This document shows, one piece after another, positions 49,141-58,690 of a DNA stretch of 64,000 nt. The first letter of the stretch is position 1. Every line of letters begins with the position of its first letter. The position numbers and the translations under genes are program-made. Origin of the DNA: Portulaca oleracea. Its lineage: Eukaryota > Streptophyta > Magnoliopsida > Caryophyllales > Portulacaceae. The notes beneath the pieces were generated by a model. It saw only the letters and a program-made list of their open reading frames with translations, was not told the origin of the DNA and searched no databases. The stretch spans positions 8,092,425 through 8,156,424 of the forward strand of contig CM055869.1 of the NCBI GenBank assembly GCA_029582165.1. Reading direction: 5' to 3'.

Positions 49141-49275
49141 CTTGGCTTGGCACACCAAATTGCTTGTTGTATGGGATAGGGAATCCAACCTGACTAAACC
49201 CGCACCCAAAGACTATCCCCATATTTACGACCGACGATGGGGAGGTTTCAGTCCAAGGGGGGATAGTCTTTCTTC
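49141..49275 (-). pseudogene. Aspartic protease, 5' fragment beyond the copia insertion
   Basis: The minus strand encodes SSVVNMGIVFGCGFSQVGF and GVPSQ, the segment that sits just before the GVLGLG motif in plant A1 proteases. With the copia element and one target copy removed, this frame runs directly into the 3' part at 36099 with no lost codon. A run of six C's at 49256-49261 marks a likely frameshift: upstream residues that look related (VTSEERLS) are in another frame. The N-terminal lobe with the first active-site Asp is not visible further right. Confidence 0.75.
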
Positions 49276-50783
49276 ACTTGTTACTCAATCTGAGGCCCTA
49301 AAACTTACCCTAATCCCTCCAACATCCCCCAAGTCTCCTACAAGTGTTGTCAGAAGCTTTTGCCATGTTTTTAGCTGTGGATTTTCAGTGTATTTTGGTG
49401 AGAAAAACCTCTGAAGAAAGCCTGAATTTATAGAGCTGGGAACATGAAAAAGAATAAAAAAAATTGAGGGTTTAGCAACAGCTTGGAAGGAGGTAGGAAG
49501 TTGGGAAATTACCATTCTTACAACCTCCATCTGCTTTGTGATGATCAGCTATACAATTATACATAATGACTCTGACATTTTATCAATACAAGCATAATTT
49601 AGGAAACCCAGAAATTCTGTTTTTGGTTCTTGAGAAACCACCAAATAATTTCAATGGAGATTTTGGGGTTTGGTGTGTGGATGATGATTCATCATTTCTA
49701 TACTTGTAATTGGAGGTTTCCTTGCATGGTGTGAATGGATTGATTCATGGAAGATTATGTATGAAAATGGATAAATAAGCTGGATGCATGTGAGTGCAAA
49801 TCAACAGATTCAAAGTTTAATAGAATTTTGTAAAGTTAAGTTTGATTAAAGCCAATAAAATTGTGAATATGAAAATGTAGTCTCATCTTTAAATTTTATT
49901 TATGGTTGTATGTGTTATTGTTTTTGGATTATTTTAATAATTGTATCATTATATTTGCCCCTTGTTCAAGCCTAGGTGGTATAGTAAGTCTGCATTTTAC
50001 GGTCTTTTTGATGAAATACAATGTTACTTTGGTCTCCTACTTTGAAAATTTTGTTGTATTGTAAAATTTGAGTCGAATTGTACATAAGTAGGTAGTTTAG
50101 GTTAGATAGTAAAATCTTGATCGATTTTATCAATTATCACTAATCTATTTTTCTAAAATACTTTCTACTATGTACTTCTTTCGTGTATAATAATTAATAA
50201 GTATGTTACTATTCACATACAAAATGACAAGGGAAAAAACCTAGACAATCACATGACCTATGGATAGCTTTATGTTCTCAATATATATTACATGTACATG
50301 GAGCATGTGTTTCGAATATTTACGAGCAAACGATTGTAATAATAAAAGTAAACAACCTAATATATATAGGTGGACAACATAATATGTGTAGTATATGCTT
50401 CGGATGCACCTAATAAGTTGCATTGTATTCTTTACATAGTAATCAAAATATTTTTCTTTGAAAATATAACTTTTTCCTAATTTATAAGAAAAATCAAATT
50501 AATTCAAATATAGATTTAGAAAATTCTAAGTTCAGTTCCACAAAGATAAGTTAATTGTTCTATAAGTTTATTTTGTTATAAATGAATCAATGGACACTAA
50601 TTAAAATTGTAATAATTTGGGCTAAGCATTTGGTATGTATAAAGCACATGGGCTGATATGAGTGTATGGCTCACATACTTGAAATAAACTGACTTGGGCA
50701 AATTCTTTTAGGCTTTAGCTGGAAAATTGGGCCACTGAAAGCCTGAGACTGATGGCCCAACTTGTTAGAGTTCTTCTTCTCAA
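49276..50783. other. Intergenic region
   Basis: AT-rich. An open stretch on the minus strand (49530-49285) continues past the protease fragment but shows no protease N-lobe motifs. No transposon ends or RNA genes recognised. Confidence 0.45.
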
Positions 50784-50815
50784 ATTCCATTCCATTCCAT
50801 TCCATTCCATTCCAT
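50784..50815. repeat. ATTCC pentanucleotide microsatellite
   Basis: Six tandem ATTCC units with a partial seventh. Confidence 0.95.
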
Positions 50816-50879
50816 CCATCATATTCCTTTTTCTTCCTTGACCTAATAATGTATAAAATTTGTAGTATGTATTAGGGCC

Positions 50880-51170
50880 ATCAAAAATTCGAGTCTGAGT
50901 CTGGGTTCGGACGAGTCAGACATCAGACGAAAACTTGATGTCCGATACCTAGTTTTTGGGAACATTTTCCGGGTCGGACAAATCGGACAAGCATAAATTT
51001 GAGTCTAAATAGGGCTCAGACAATAGAAAATAAAATTGGAAAATATCGTGTTCGAATTCCCTGTTAAATTGGTCAATGTAAAAATTCGGACAAAAATTCT
51101 ATAATCATACCCGCTTTTTTCCAAGTCGGACTGAACTGGGTTTTCCGGTCGGACATTTTTTAACAGCCCC
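50880..51170 (+). repeat. Dispersed repeat, second copy of the 8815 family
   Basis: GGGCTCAGACAATAGAAAAT and AAATTGGTCAATGTAAAAAT match the aminotransferase intron copy in order and spacing. Rich in GTCGGAC words; ends not defined. Confidence 0.5.
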
Positions 51171-51197
51171 AGTATGTATAAAGAGTCCCTAACCCAG

Positions 51198-51515
51198 TAC
51201 AAAATGGATGAAAATAAACAAGCTGAAAATTGTGAATCAATAAATGTAGAAGCAGTAACAACTTCAACTTTCACTACTTTGCATCCAGCAAAAACTTCAC
51301 TACTAAAAATTGACAAGATGTTACATTCTTATTTGTCTCCTTCATACATAAAAATCATGTCCTATATATCAATCAAGTACAAAATGGATGAAAATAAACA
51401 AGCTCAAAAATGTGAATCAATAAATGTGGAACTAATAATAGACCTTGCAAAAACTTCTCCACTGAAGATTGACAAAATGTTACATTTTTATTTGTCTCCT
51501 GCCCACATCAAAATA
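51198..51515 (+). repeat. Tandem duplication of ~150-180 bp within an open frame
   Basis: TACAAAATGGATGAAAATAA, GTGAATCAATAAATGT and ATTTGTCTCCT occur in the same order in two successive copies (from 51198 and from 51378). Both lie in one open frame (51174-51539, 121 codons) so the peptide repeats KMDENKQA..CESINVE. Unit two has a ~40-base gap. No known family. Confidence 0.7.
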
Positions 51516-52552
51516 AATGTCTTTTTACAATGTGTTTAATGAAATTTTTCTGTCAGTAAGCATCACCTATATGATGATTGAAATTTAATTTTGGACTGCC
51601 ATACCTATATTTTTATTAAGTTGTCGAATATGCATGTCAAAAATAAGTTTGAGTACACGTGGCAAAAACAGGCTCAAGTCTTATTGATTCGGTTAATTAG
51701 CTCAAATTATTTGAATTCAATCTCTGATTAAATTTATATTTCATCAAAACTAATTCAAATAACCCATATGACAAAACACAAACCCATACCTAAATTTACA
51801 TTCAATTATGACCAAATGACCGAATTTGTTAAGAAGCTCCATTCATATTAGAAAAAAAAATAAAAATTCTAGCTACCTTGTAAAACCAACAAATTACATG
51901 TATACTCCACCTCCTTGCTAATTTTCACTATCATAAAAGTAACTAAAGTTGACAAATTTTAGTCCGAGAATGCTTAAAATGCATCATTCCCAATAAATGA
52001 AGGTATTTGTATAATTATTTGATATTTAGATTTTTGGACAATAATATACTGATCTTTGGGGGTATTGAATTATAATATACTAACCTATGTTATTGTACAA
52101 CGATATTCGGGTGAGATATTTATACCAACATTGACTAATAAGGAGGTTGTGAACCAGTCTCCATGCTGATGTGGCGGGTGAAGGGAAAAAAATTGGCCCA
52201 GCCCAGTAACCATGTTAACCCTTCTATTTTTCTTACTAACCAAAGTTATAAGACGTTGGTTAGTTGTGTGTCACGTCATCACGTAGATCGGATCACCACC
52301 CCCTTAGTCACTGGGCTAGGACCCTTTTTTTTTCATGGGTTAGTGAGAAAAATGGATGGGTTGATGGGGTTACTGGTTGGGGTCAGTTTTTTTCCCCTCT
52401 GCTCGCCACGTTAGCACGGAGATTGGTTCACCACCCACTTCATCATTGTTGGTATAATAATACCACCTAAATATAAAGGTTAGGGATATTACTGTCCAAT
52501 AATAAAGATCAATATATTATAGTCCAATACCCCCAAAGACAGATATATTATC

Positions 52553-52844
52553 TGTAATACCCCGGTTATGTGGTTAAAGTGTGACTTAAAGGGATTGAAA
52601 TGACTACTTATATCAACAAAGTGCACCTTCTTTTATGGTAGCTCATCCGTTAGGAACTCCTCAATTAAGCGTGTTTGATTAGGAGTAGTCTTAGGATGAG
52701 TCACCTCCTGGGAAGTTTTCTAGGCAGCGTGTGAGCGAGGACGAAGCACGCTAGAAAGACTCCTGATGATCTGTAGGGTCAGTCAGCGATCCTTAAAGTA
52801 ATTATCGGTAATGTCTGCAGCCCGGAAGGGGCGTAGGCGTTACA
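52553..52844 (+). mobile_element. Cassandra-type solo LTR carrying a 5S-like domain
   Basis: 292 bp, begins TGTAATACCCC and ends GGCGTTACA, flanked by a perfect 5-bp target duplication TTATC (52548-52552 and 52845-52849). It contains a 5S rRNA-like segment at 52644-52720, the hallmark of Cassandra terminal-repeat retrotransposons in miniature. No internal region or second LTR is present, so it is a solo LTR left by recombination. Confidence 0.88.
52644..52720 (+). other. 5S rRNA-like segment with Pol III control elements
   Basis: TTAAGCGTG (A-box core), GAGTAGTC (intermediate element) and ACCTCCTGGGAAG (box C end) match plant 5S rRNA in order and spacing, with substitutions such as CTCAATTAAG for CCGAAGTTAAG. 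The 5' third of 5S is missing or diverged, so this is not a 5S gene. Confidence 0.85.
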
Positions 52845-52861
52845 TTATCTTTCAATATCCC

Positions 52862-53307
52862 TAATAGGTACCCGGCCCACATGAACAATGCCTTTTGTCT
52901 TGGTAGTAAAACAATGGATTCATGATGCATATGGAGTAGTTGGTAGAAAGATCAAAGTTAACGTGAATGGTGAGAGGATTAAAAGTCTTGATATTGTCAT
53001 TATCCTTAACCGCCACATATATGGTGAATTTGTCTTATATATATGCTTATTAATTAAATAATTATCGCCCCAAAAATCATTGCCAAACCACAGGCGTTCA
53101 TTCCGTTTCCGTGGGTTTTCAACAACCTTCATTCCTAACCTTTTATTTGGACACCAAATCCATGAAATCATTTATCTTCAACCATACATCAATTTCTTCC
53201 AATTCTACCTTCAATAATGCAACATATTTAGCTACTTTTTTCTACCATACCTTGAATTCAAACTTCACAATCTCAATAAATTGTGATTTCTACTGTTACA
53301 AAACTTA
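52862..53307. other. Intergenic region
   Basis: No transposon end, RNA gene or coding signature was recognised here. An open stretch on the minus strand (53171-52920) shows no family motif. Confidence 0.45.
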
Positions 53308-53508
53308 GGCCCCATTCTTTTATACGGTACCGTTGCGATGCGGTAAAGTTGCGGTGTGGTAGAGTGCGGTAAGTTGCGGTTAGCTGTGGTAAGTGGGTAT
53401 TGAAATATACTAATTCAAAAAGGGATTGTGGTAATTTGTGGTGGATTGTGGTAAGCTGCGGTAACTTGGGGTATCGCAAAGTGCGGTACCGTATAAAAGA
53501 ACGGGGCC
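53308..53508. mobile_element. Tourist-like MITE (201 bp)
   Basis: GGCCCCATTCTTTTATACGG and its mirror CCGTATAAAAGAACGGGGCC form a ~25-bp TIR with one mismatch, flanked by TTA at 53305-53307 and 53509-53511. The interior is rich in GCGGTA words. Same family as 1-151. Confidence 0.9.
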
Positions 53509-53609
53509 TTATCCTATTTATATTGGAGTATATGTGGAAGTGGAAGAGATATAAAGTAGATTCAATAACTTAATGCTCACTATAGTAAAATTTAACTCGT
53601 TTTTACTGA

Positions 53610-53800
53610 AGTCTTGTTCTTTGGATGAATTATTTTCAAGTTAGGATAGTCAGGTTTGGATAAATTTGAATAAACTAAGATAAATTATGATGTTTTTTTG
53701 GGAAACTATATTTTTAGAGTGGATATTTTTTTGGGAATTGTATTAGATTTGGATAAGTTAAGATAAGTTAGAATAAATTAGAACCAACCTAACAAACGAA
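53610..53800. repeat. Relative of the 15349 MITE
   Basis: TGTTCTTTGGATGAATT, TTTTTTTGGGAAACTATATT and GGGAATTGTATTAGATTTGG parallel the MITE at 15349-15520 in order. The ends are decayed. Confidence 0.5.
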
Positions 53801-53810
53801 AATTATTAGA

Positions 53811-55564
53811 TAGTCCCGCGGGACTACAAATTGCCTCCCAACTCCCGCTATACGTCACTCTACGTCATATGTATTGTTTTTTTTATCCCCGTACTTATTA
53901 AGAATATATATAAGTTGCTGCAAAGGGCAACTGAATTGGAGTTGTGGTGTGTTGGTTGCGTCCTTGCAAAGATATGTTTGAGGTCGGGGTGTTCAAGCCT
54001 AATTGTTACTTGTTGATGTTAACCCCATCCATTACAAGTCTTTATTGTTTTAAAAAAATTGTCTTGTCTTATTTTAATTTTTTTTTTCTTAACTTTTCTC
54101 TCTTCTTTGCTATTTTGTCTTATCTAATTTATTGTTTTGGTTCTTTTTTTGGTTTTCCCAGTATTTTATTTGCCCACTTTGTTTTTCTTTATTCATTCAA
54201 TTCTTTTTCCATTTTAGATTGTCCTTATATTTTCCATCCATTTTATTGTTTTTATTTTTTTTGGGTTTCCTCCTTAGTATTCTATCTGCCCATTTTTGTT
54301 TTTTTTTGCGTTTCAATTCTTTTTTATTTTAGGTTTTCCTTTTATTTTCTATTCGTTTTCTCTTTTTCGTCTCTTGATATTTTATAGTTAGATTGTTGAT
54401 ATTTTATTTTTTTTACACTCGCACAAACTCATTTGCACACTAACATTATATATTTGTACGTCAAATATCGTACTATTACACACTAACTATAACAAGTTTG
54501 CACCCCAAATTGAACTATTACCCATTACACAATAAGATAATATGTTTACACACTAAATATTGTACTATTGCACACTAAATATAATTTTTTTAACACCAAA
54601 TATAATATGTTTGCACAACAAATATCGATCGTACAATTACACACTAACTATTACACACTAAATATAATACGTATGCACACCATATATCATAATATAACAC
54701 ACTAACTACAATACTTTTGCACAATTGCACACTAAATGTTGTTCTATTACACACTAAATATAATACTATACACCAACATTTTATCTTAAACTCATATTTA
54801 TAAGGGTTTATATGATTTATTTCTCCACTCGATCTAGTTCGTTGTTATAATTATTTACAATAACTTTCAAAATATATTGGGGAAAAAAATATAATAGGCA
54901 ATAAACTAATATCTACACACCATTGATAGGTGTGAATCATTCTCATAATTTCAGTAAAAGAAAAAATCAAAAAATATATGTTAGCTTGTAAAAGAGTCTG
55001 TGCTAGTGTGTGAAAGAATTTGTACTATTGTGCAAAAGAATTTGTTATAATGTGTAAAGAAGTTCGTGTTAGTGTGTAAAGGAGTGGGGTGTTAGTGTGC
55101 AAAGGGATTCGTGCTATTGTGCAAATAAGTATATGCTAGTGTGAAAAAGGGACAGTGCTAGTGTGTAAAAGAGTTTATATTAGTGTGTAAATGAGTTTGT
55201 ATTAGTGTGCAAACAAATCTATGTTAGTGTACAAATAATTTTTTTAGTGTGCAAATATATTTTATGTGGTGTGTAACAAGAAATAAATTAATTTAGTTAG
55301 TTATGGGTTAATATAATATTTTTATAAAATGTAAAGTGAAGCAAATATTGGGGGAAGGGGAAAAAAATTAATCAATCGGCAATTGTTTAGCAAATGGAAT
55401 TCAAAAAATTAGGCCGAGCTCGAACCCATGACCTCGGATAGATCACAGACCACGCCCTACCACTACGTTGCCATCACAGAATTGCTTTCATTGTGCAAAT
55501 TTATTTTATGTAACATGTCACACCGCGGGACTAACAATGAGATCCATACTCCCGCGGGAGTATG
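53811..55564. mobile_element. Palindrome-bounded element with inverted tRNA-like arms
   Basis: The left edge is a perfect 16-bp palindrome TAGTCCCGCGGGACTA (53811-53826) and the right edge a perfect 20-bp palindrome CATACTCCCGCGGGAGTATG (55545-55564), with a half copy CCGCGGGACTAAC at 55523-55535. Inside each edge lies an arm resembling a tRNA-type Pol III promoter: 53927-54003 (B-box-like GTTCAAGCC) and, inverted, 55409-55490 (A-box-like TGGCAACGTAGTGG, B box GGTTCGAGCTC). The centre holds CACACTAA repeats (54420-54790) facing TTAGTGTGYAAA repeats (54980-55275). There is no protein coding. The class is unknown. Confidence 0.6.
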
Positions 55565-56110
55565 GTCTAACAACCCCCTAACAAAAGAAGATAATCTAAG
55601 ATTATCACATGACGTAACCAAAATAATAATAATTGAACACAAAATGGTGGATCAAACTATATTGGACTATTAATTGTGTAAAATTTTTCTATATAACATT
55701 CTTAACTAAAAATTTAAGTTAATAGTTGAAGATTTAATGATATCTTATACCCTAATACCTACCATGCTACATCTATATATCAAGGATTAAATAAGATGGT
55801 TAATTAATAAATTACATATCAAAGTTTCGAGTCAAATTTATATGTTTTCTGTTTCTTTTTTTTTTTAAAAAAAAAACAACGGTTTGAGAGGATTTTGTGT
55901 AAGCAGTAAAATTATAATAATTTTATCAATCAAGTCAATTGACAAACTCGATTAATATGTACACAGAAAGATGTGCAAAGTACACTTAAATTCGTAAACC
56001 AACCAAACCAAATCGCAAATTGACATTTTCGTTTGGCCAAGGGCAGGAAAAACTCCAGTGATTTTTTCAGTTTATGGTTTGGTTTCCTAGTCCAAAAAAA
56101 TTAAAAACTT

Positions 56111-56355
56111 AGGGTGCGTTTGGTTGGTCAATAACTCCAAGGAAATGGTCAATTTTCCTGGGTTGACTTATTTTTCCCATGTTTGGGTGTGGGTTGACCT
56201 TTGGAACAATTTCACGATGGACTCACCCCTTTCTCCATTTTTTTAGGGAAAATTTTTCTTAGGGGGGAGACTAAGGGAAAATTTTCCCATGAAAAACTTC
56301 CCATGGAAAATTTTTCCCTGTAAAAAATTTCTCTAAGGTTCCTACCAAACACTCT
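56111..56355. mobile_element. hAT-like MITE candidate
   Basis: AGGGTGCGTTTGGTTGG faces CCTACCAAACACTCT, and the interior contains opposing GGGAAAATTTT / AATTTTCCC words. No convincing 8-bp target duplication was found. Confidence 0.45.
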
Positions 56356-56428
56356 TTTAAACAAACCATAAACTGGTTTTAAATTACTAACTATATACAT
56401 TATATAATTTCTTCCCCATCATAAAATA

Positions 56429-56963
56429 GGGTTATTGGACAACAATAATACGAACTTTAGGAGTATTGGCTGATAATAATACCAACAATTTTGTTGGAAA
56501 CTAGTGTTACCAACTATGGGTCTATTTACTGTGATGATGCGCTACGGTGATAGGTGTTTAACACGATGAAGAGATGACTTGTCGCCTAATTGTGCGAGCT
56601 TGAAGTTGGAGCAAGTGGAAAAATGTCGACCGCCAATTTTTTTTGCCATCTAAGTAGCATTGATCAATTTATCCACAAAACAATCAAATTGTTGTTTTAA
56701 CATTATTGTATATCAAAGTTTGTTAATGTTGCTTAATTGGAAAAACAAAAGTGACTATTTATGTTTTTTCAACTTACTATGGTCTTTAGCTCAGACAATT
56801 AAGCGATACATAATCTTTCTGCGTAGTAAGAAACCTACCAGTTCGGTCGTGTACTATTACTGAAAAATAGGTCCATAGTTGGTACCGCTAGTGTCCAACA
56901 AAATTGTTTGTATTATTATCGGTCAATACCCCCAAAGTTAGTATTATTTTTGTCTAATAATCC
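56429..56963. mobile_element. Long-TIR foldback element with 9-bp target duplication
   Basis: Arms of about 100 bp: GGGTTATTGGACAACAATAA, AGTATTGGCTGATAATAATA and TACCAACTATGGGTCTATTT are mirrored at the right. The flanks CATAAAATA at 56420-56428 and 56964-56972 form a perfect 9-bp repeat, the Mutator-like signature. The interior has no transposase. Confidence 0.85.
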
Positions 56964-57291
56964 CATAAAATATGAGGTAGCATTATGTCATTAAGTCATT
57001 ATAAATGAACTTGATAAAGATAAAAGTACTGAAGCTAGCTAGACCTAGCTCTAAAAACCTAATTTGATTTGATTAATTGTTCAGTTTGGTTGGGAAAATA
57101 TTCAATAGTATTTTCATGGTTTGGTTTAATTCCCATTAAAAAAGATGATATCAAATTAAGCTGTACACTCACTGTATTACTTATTACTCTTTCGTCCGTT
57201 TTTTATGATTGACTTTCATATTTATTTAATATTGGACCATGATATTTATTTAATTAATATCTTTTCACATCATATTACTAAAATATAATAT

Positions 57292-57692
57292 TGGACCATG
57301 ATAACCATCTTGACTCAATATGGTTCTTAATCATTTAAAATTTTTCATATTTCACATTTTTGTAACTTTTATTAATAGTTTTTTTTAATAATTATATATA
57401 TTTATCAATTATAATAATATAATATTTATTAGCTAGGTCAAAAAATATAATAATACCCTAATTTTATCAATCATAGTAGAAAATGTACATTTTATACATA
57501 GTTTTATATTTATGAAATATTTATAAATAAATAATTATTTTTAAATTGTTTATAAGTTGTAGTTACCCTGAAAATAATGAAATATACCTTTAAAATGATT
57601 TAAATACACTTACATTTAACTTTATTAGTGATTTTAAAAAAATGCAAGATGATTAAGAACCATCTTAAGTCAAGATGTTTATCATTTTCGTA
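57292..57692. mobile_element. Inverted-repeat MITE-like element
   Basis: ATGATAACCATCTTGACTCA with ATGGTTCTTAATCAT at the left is mirrored by ATGATTAAGAACCAT with AAGTCAAGATGTTTATCAT at the right, TIR about 45 bp. The interior matches 13980-14230. A single similar arm lies at about 61905-61990 in the DUF1685 intron. Confidence 0.7.
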
Positions 57693-58309
57693 TAATATTA
57701 TATTTTTCTATTAGTATGATTTTATTATAAATTAATATATATTATGAACTTGCTATATAAATTAAGATATTATCATAAAAATTTTAACACAAAAAATCTA
57801 GGCCAGGTGGGAGTTATAAAAACACTGCACAGGGTAGTAATTAGCATGATATTTAGAAAATACAATAAAATTAGAGTAATCATCAAACAATCATTTAAAT
57901 ATTAAGAAATTAATGATTGAGACAGCATACATATACCCAAATAGTAGAACTTAATTATGCATTAGTTACCATGCATTAACATAATGGGGTCAATGATTAA
58001 CAACACATATTATGTTGCTTGACTTTAATCATCCACTTGGTGCTAATAATAGTTGCTGACACTATATGAGTATAGTTAAATGCTTTATTTATTTTTTTAT
58101 GTACATTTTCATTAGTTTGCATATCTATATCCCTTTTAATTTTATATGGTATTTTATATATCACTTTAACATTAAATTTCTAATATAATAATATAACTAT
58201 ATTATATGAAAATATTTTCATGATGAATTTAATAACTCTAATTTTGATTTTGTACTTCAAACCATTATATATGTTGGATATATAATTGATTGGTAAAGTT
58301 TACAAAAGG

Positions 58310-58690
58310 ATGGTTGGGTGATAATACACAGAAGTTTAATTAGGAGTATTGGATAATAATGTATTGAATATTTTTTTGGATTCTAATACACTGAACTTTG
58401 AGTTGTTTGAGGGTATTAGACAATAATACACTCAGAACAATTTCGGTGGTAGTTGACACGGTGACAATCCTATTTTGAGGTATTGTTTTTCAAAAAAAGA
58501 ATATTCGTAATCTTGTTTTATCTTTTTTGCACGTCATTTTCTCAGCCGGCCACGAGGACAGCCTCAACTACCACTAGAATAGTTCGAAGTGCATTATTGT
58601 CCAATATCTTCAAAGTTCAGTATATTAGTGTCAAAAAATTTTGTATATTATTATCTAATCCCCCTAAACTTCTGTTTATTATCATCCAAA
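58310..58690. mobile_element. Long-TIR foldback element (~380 bp)
   Basis: TGATAATACACAGAAGTTTA, GGTATTAGACAATAATACAC and GGTGGTAGTTGAC at the left are mirrored at the right (CTCAACTACCACTAG; CATTATTGTCCAATATC; AAACTTCTGTTTATTATCA). The arms of ~150 bp leave only a short loop. Same family as 24836 and related to 52029 and 56429. Confidence 0.75.

Larger units (their letters stand above)
52029..52861. mobile_element. Long-TIR foldback element (Mutator-like), with a nested solo LTR
   Basis: The left arm (ATACTGATCTTTGGGGGTAT; ACTAATAAGGAGG...GTGAACCAGTCTCC) is mirrored on the right (GGAGATTGGTTCACC; ATACCCCCAAAGACAGATAT). Arms are about 150 bp. The right tip is split by the Cassandra solo LTR at 52553-52844 and resumes at TTTCAATATCCC. 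It belongs to the GGGTATTGGACAATAATA family seen at 24836, 56429 and 58310. The outer ends are approximate and no clear target duplication was found. Confidence 0.65.

Noticed and set aside
52644..52720. A 5S rRNA gene
   Set aside because: Only the 3' two thirds match, with several substitutions, and the segment lies inside an LTR with its own target duplication, as in Cassandra.
53944..54387. 147-codon open frame rich in Phe/Ser/Leu
   Set aside because: It results from T-rich low-complexity DNA inside the palindrome-bounded element; no domain or conserved motif.
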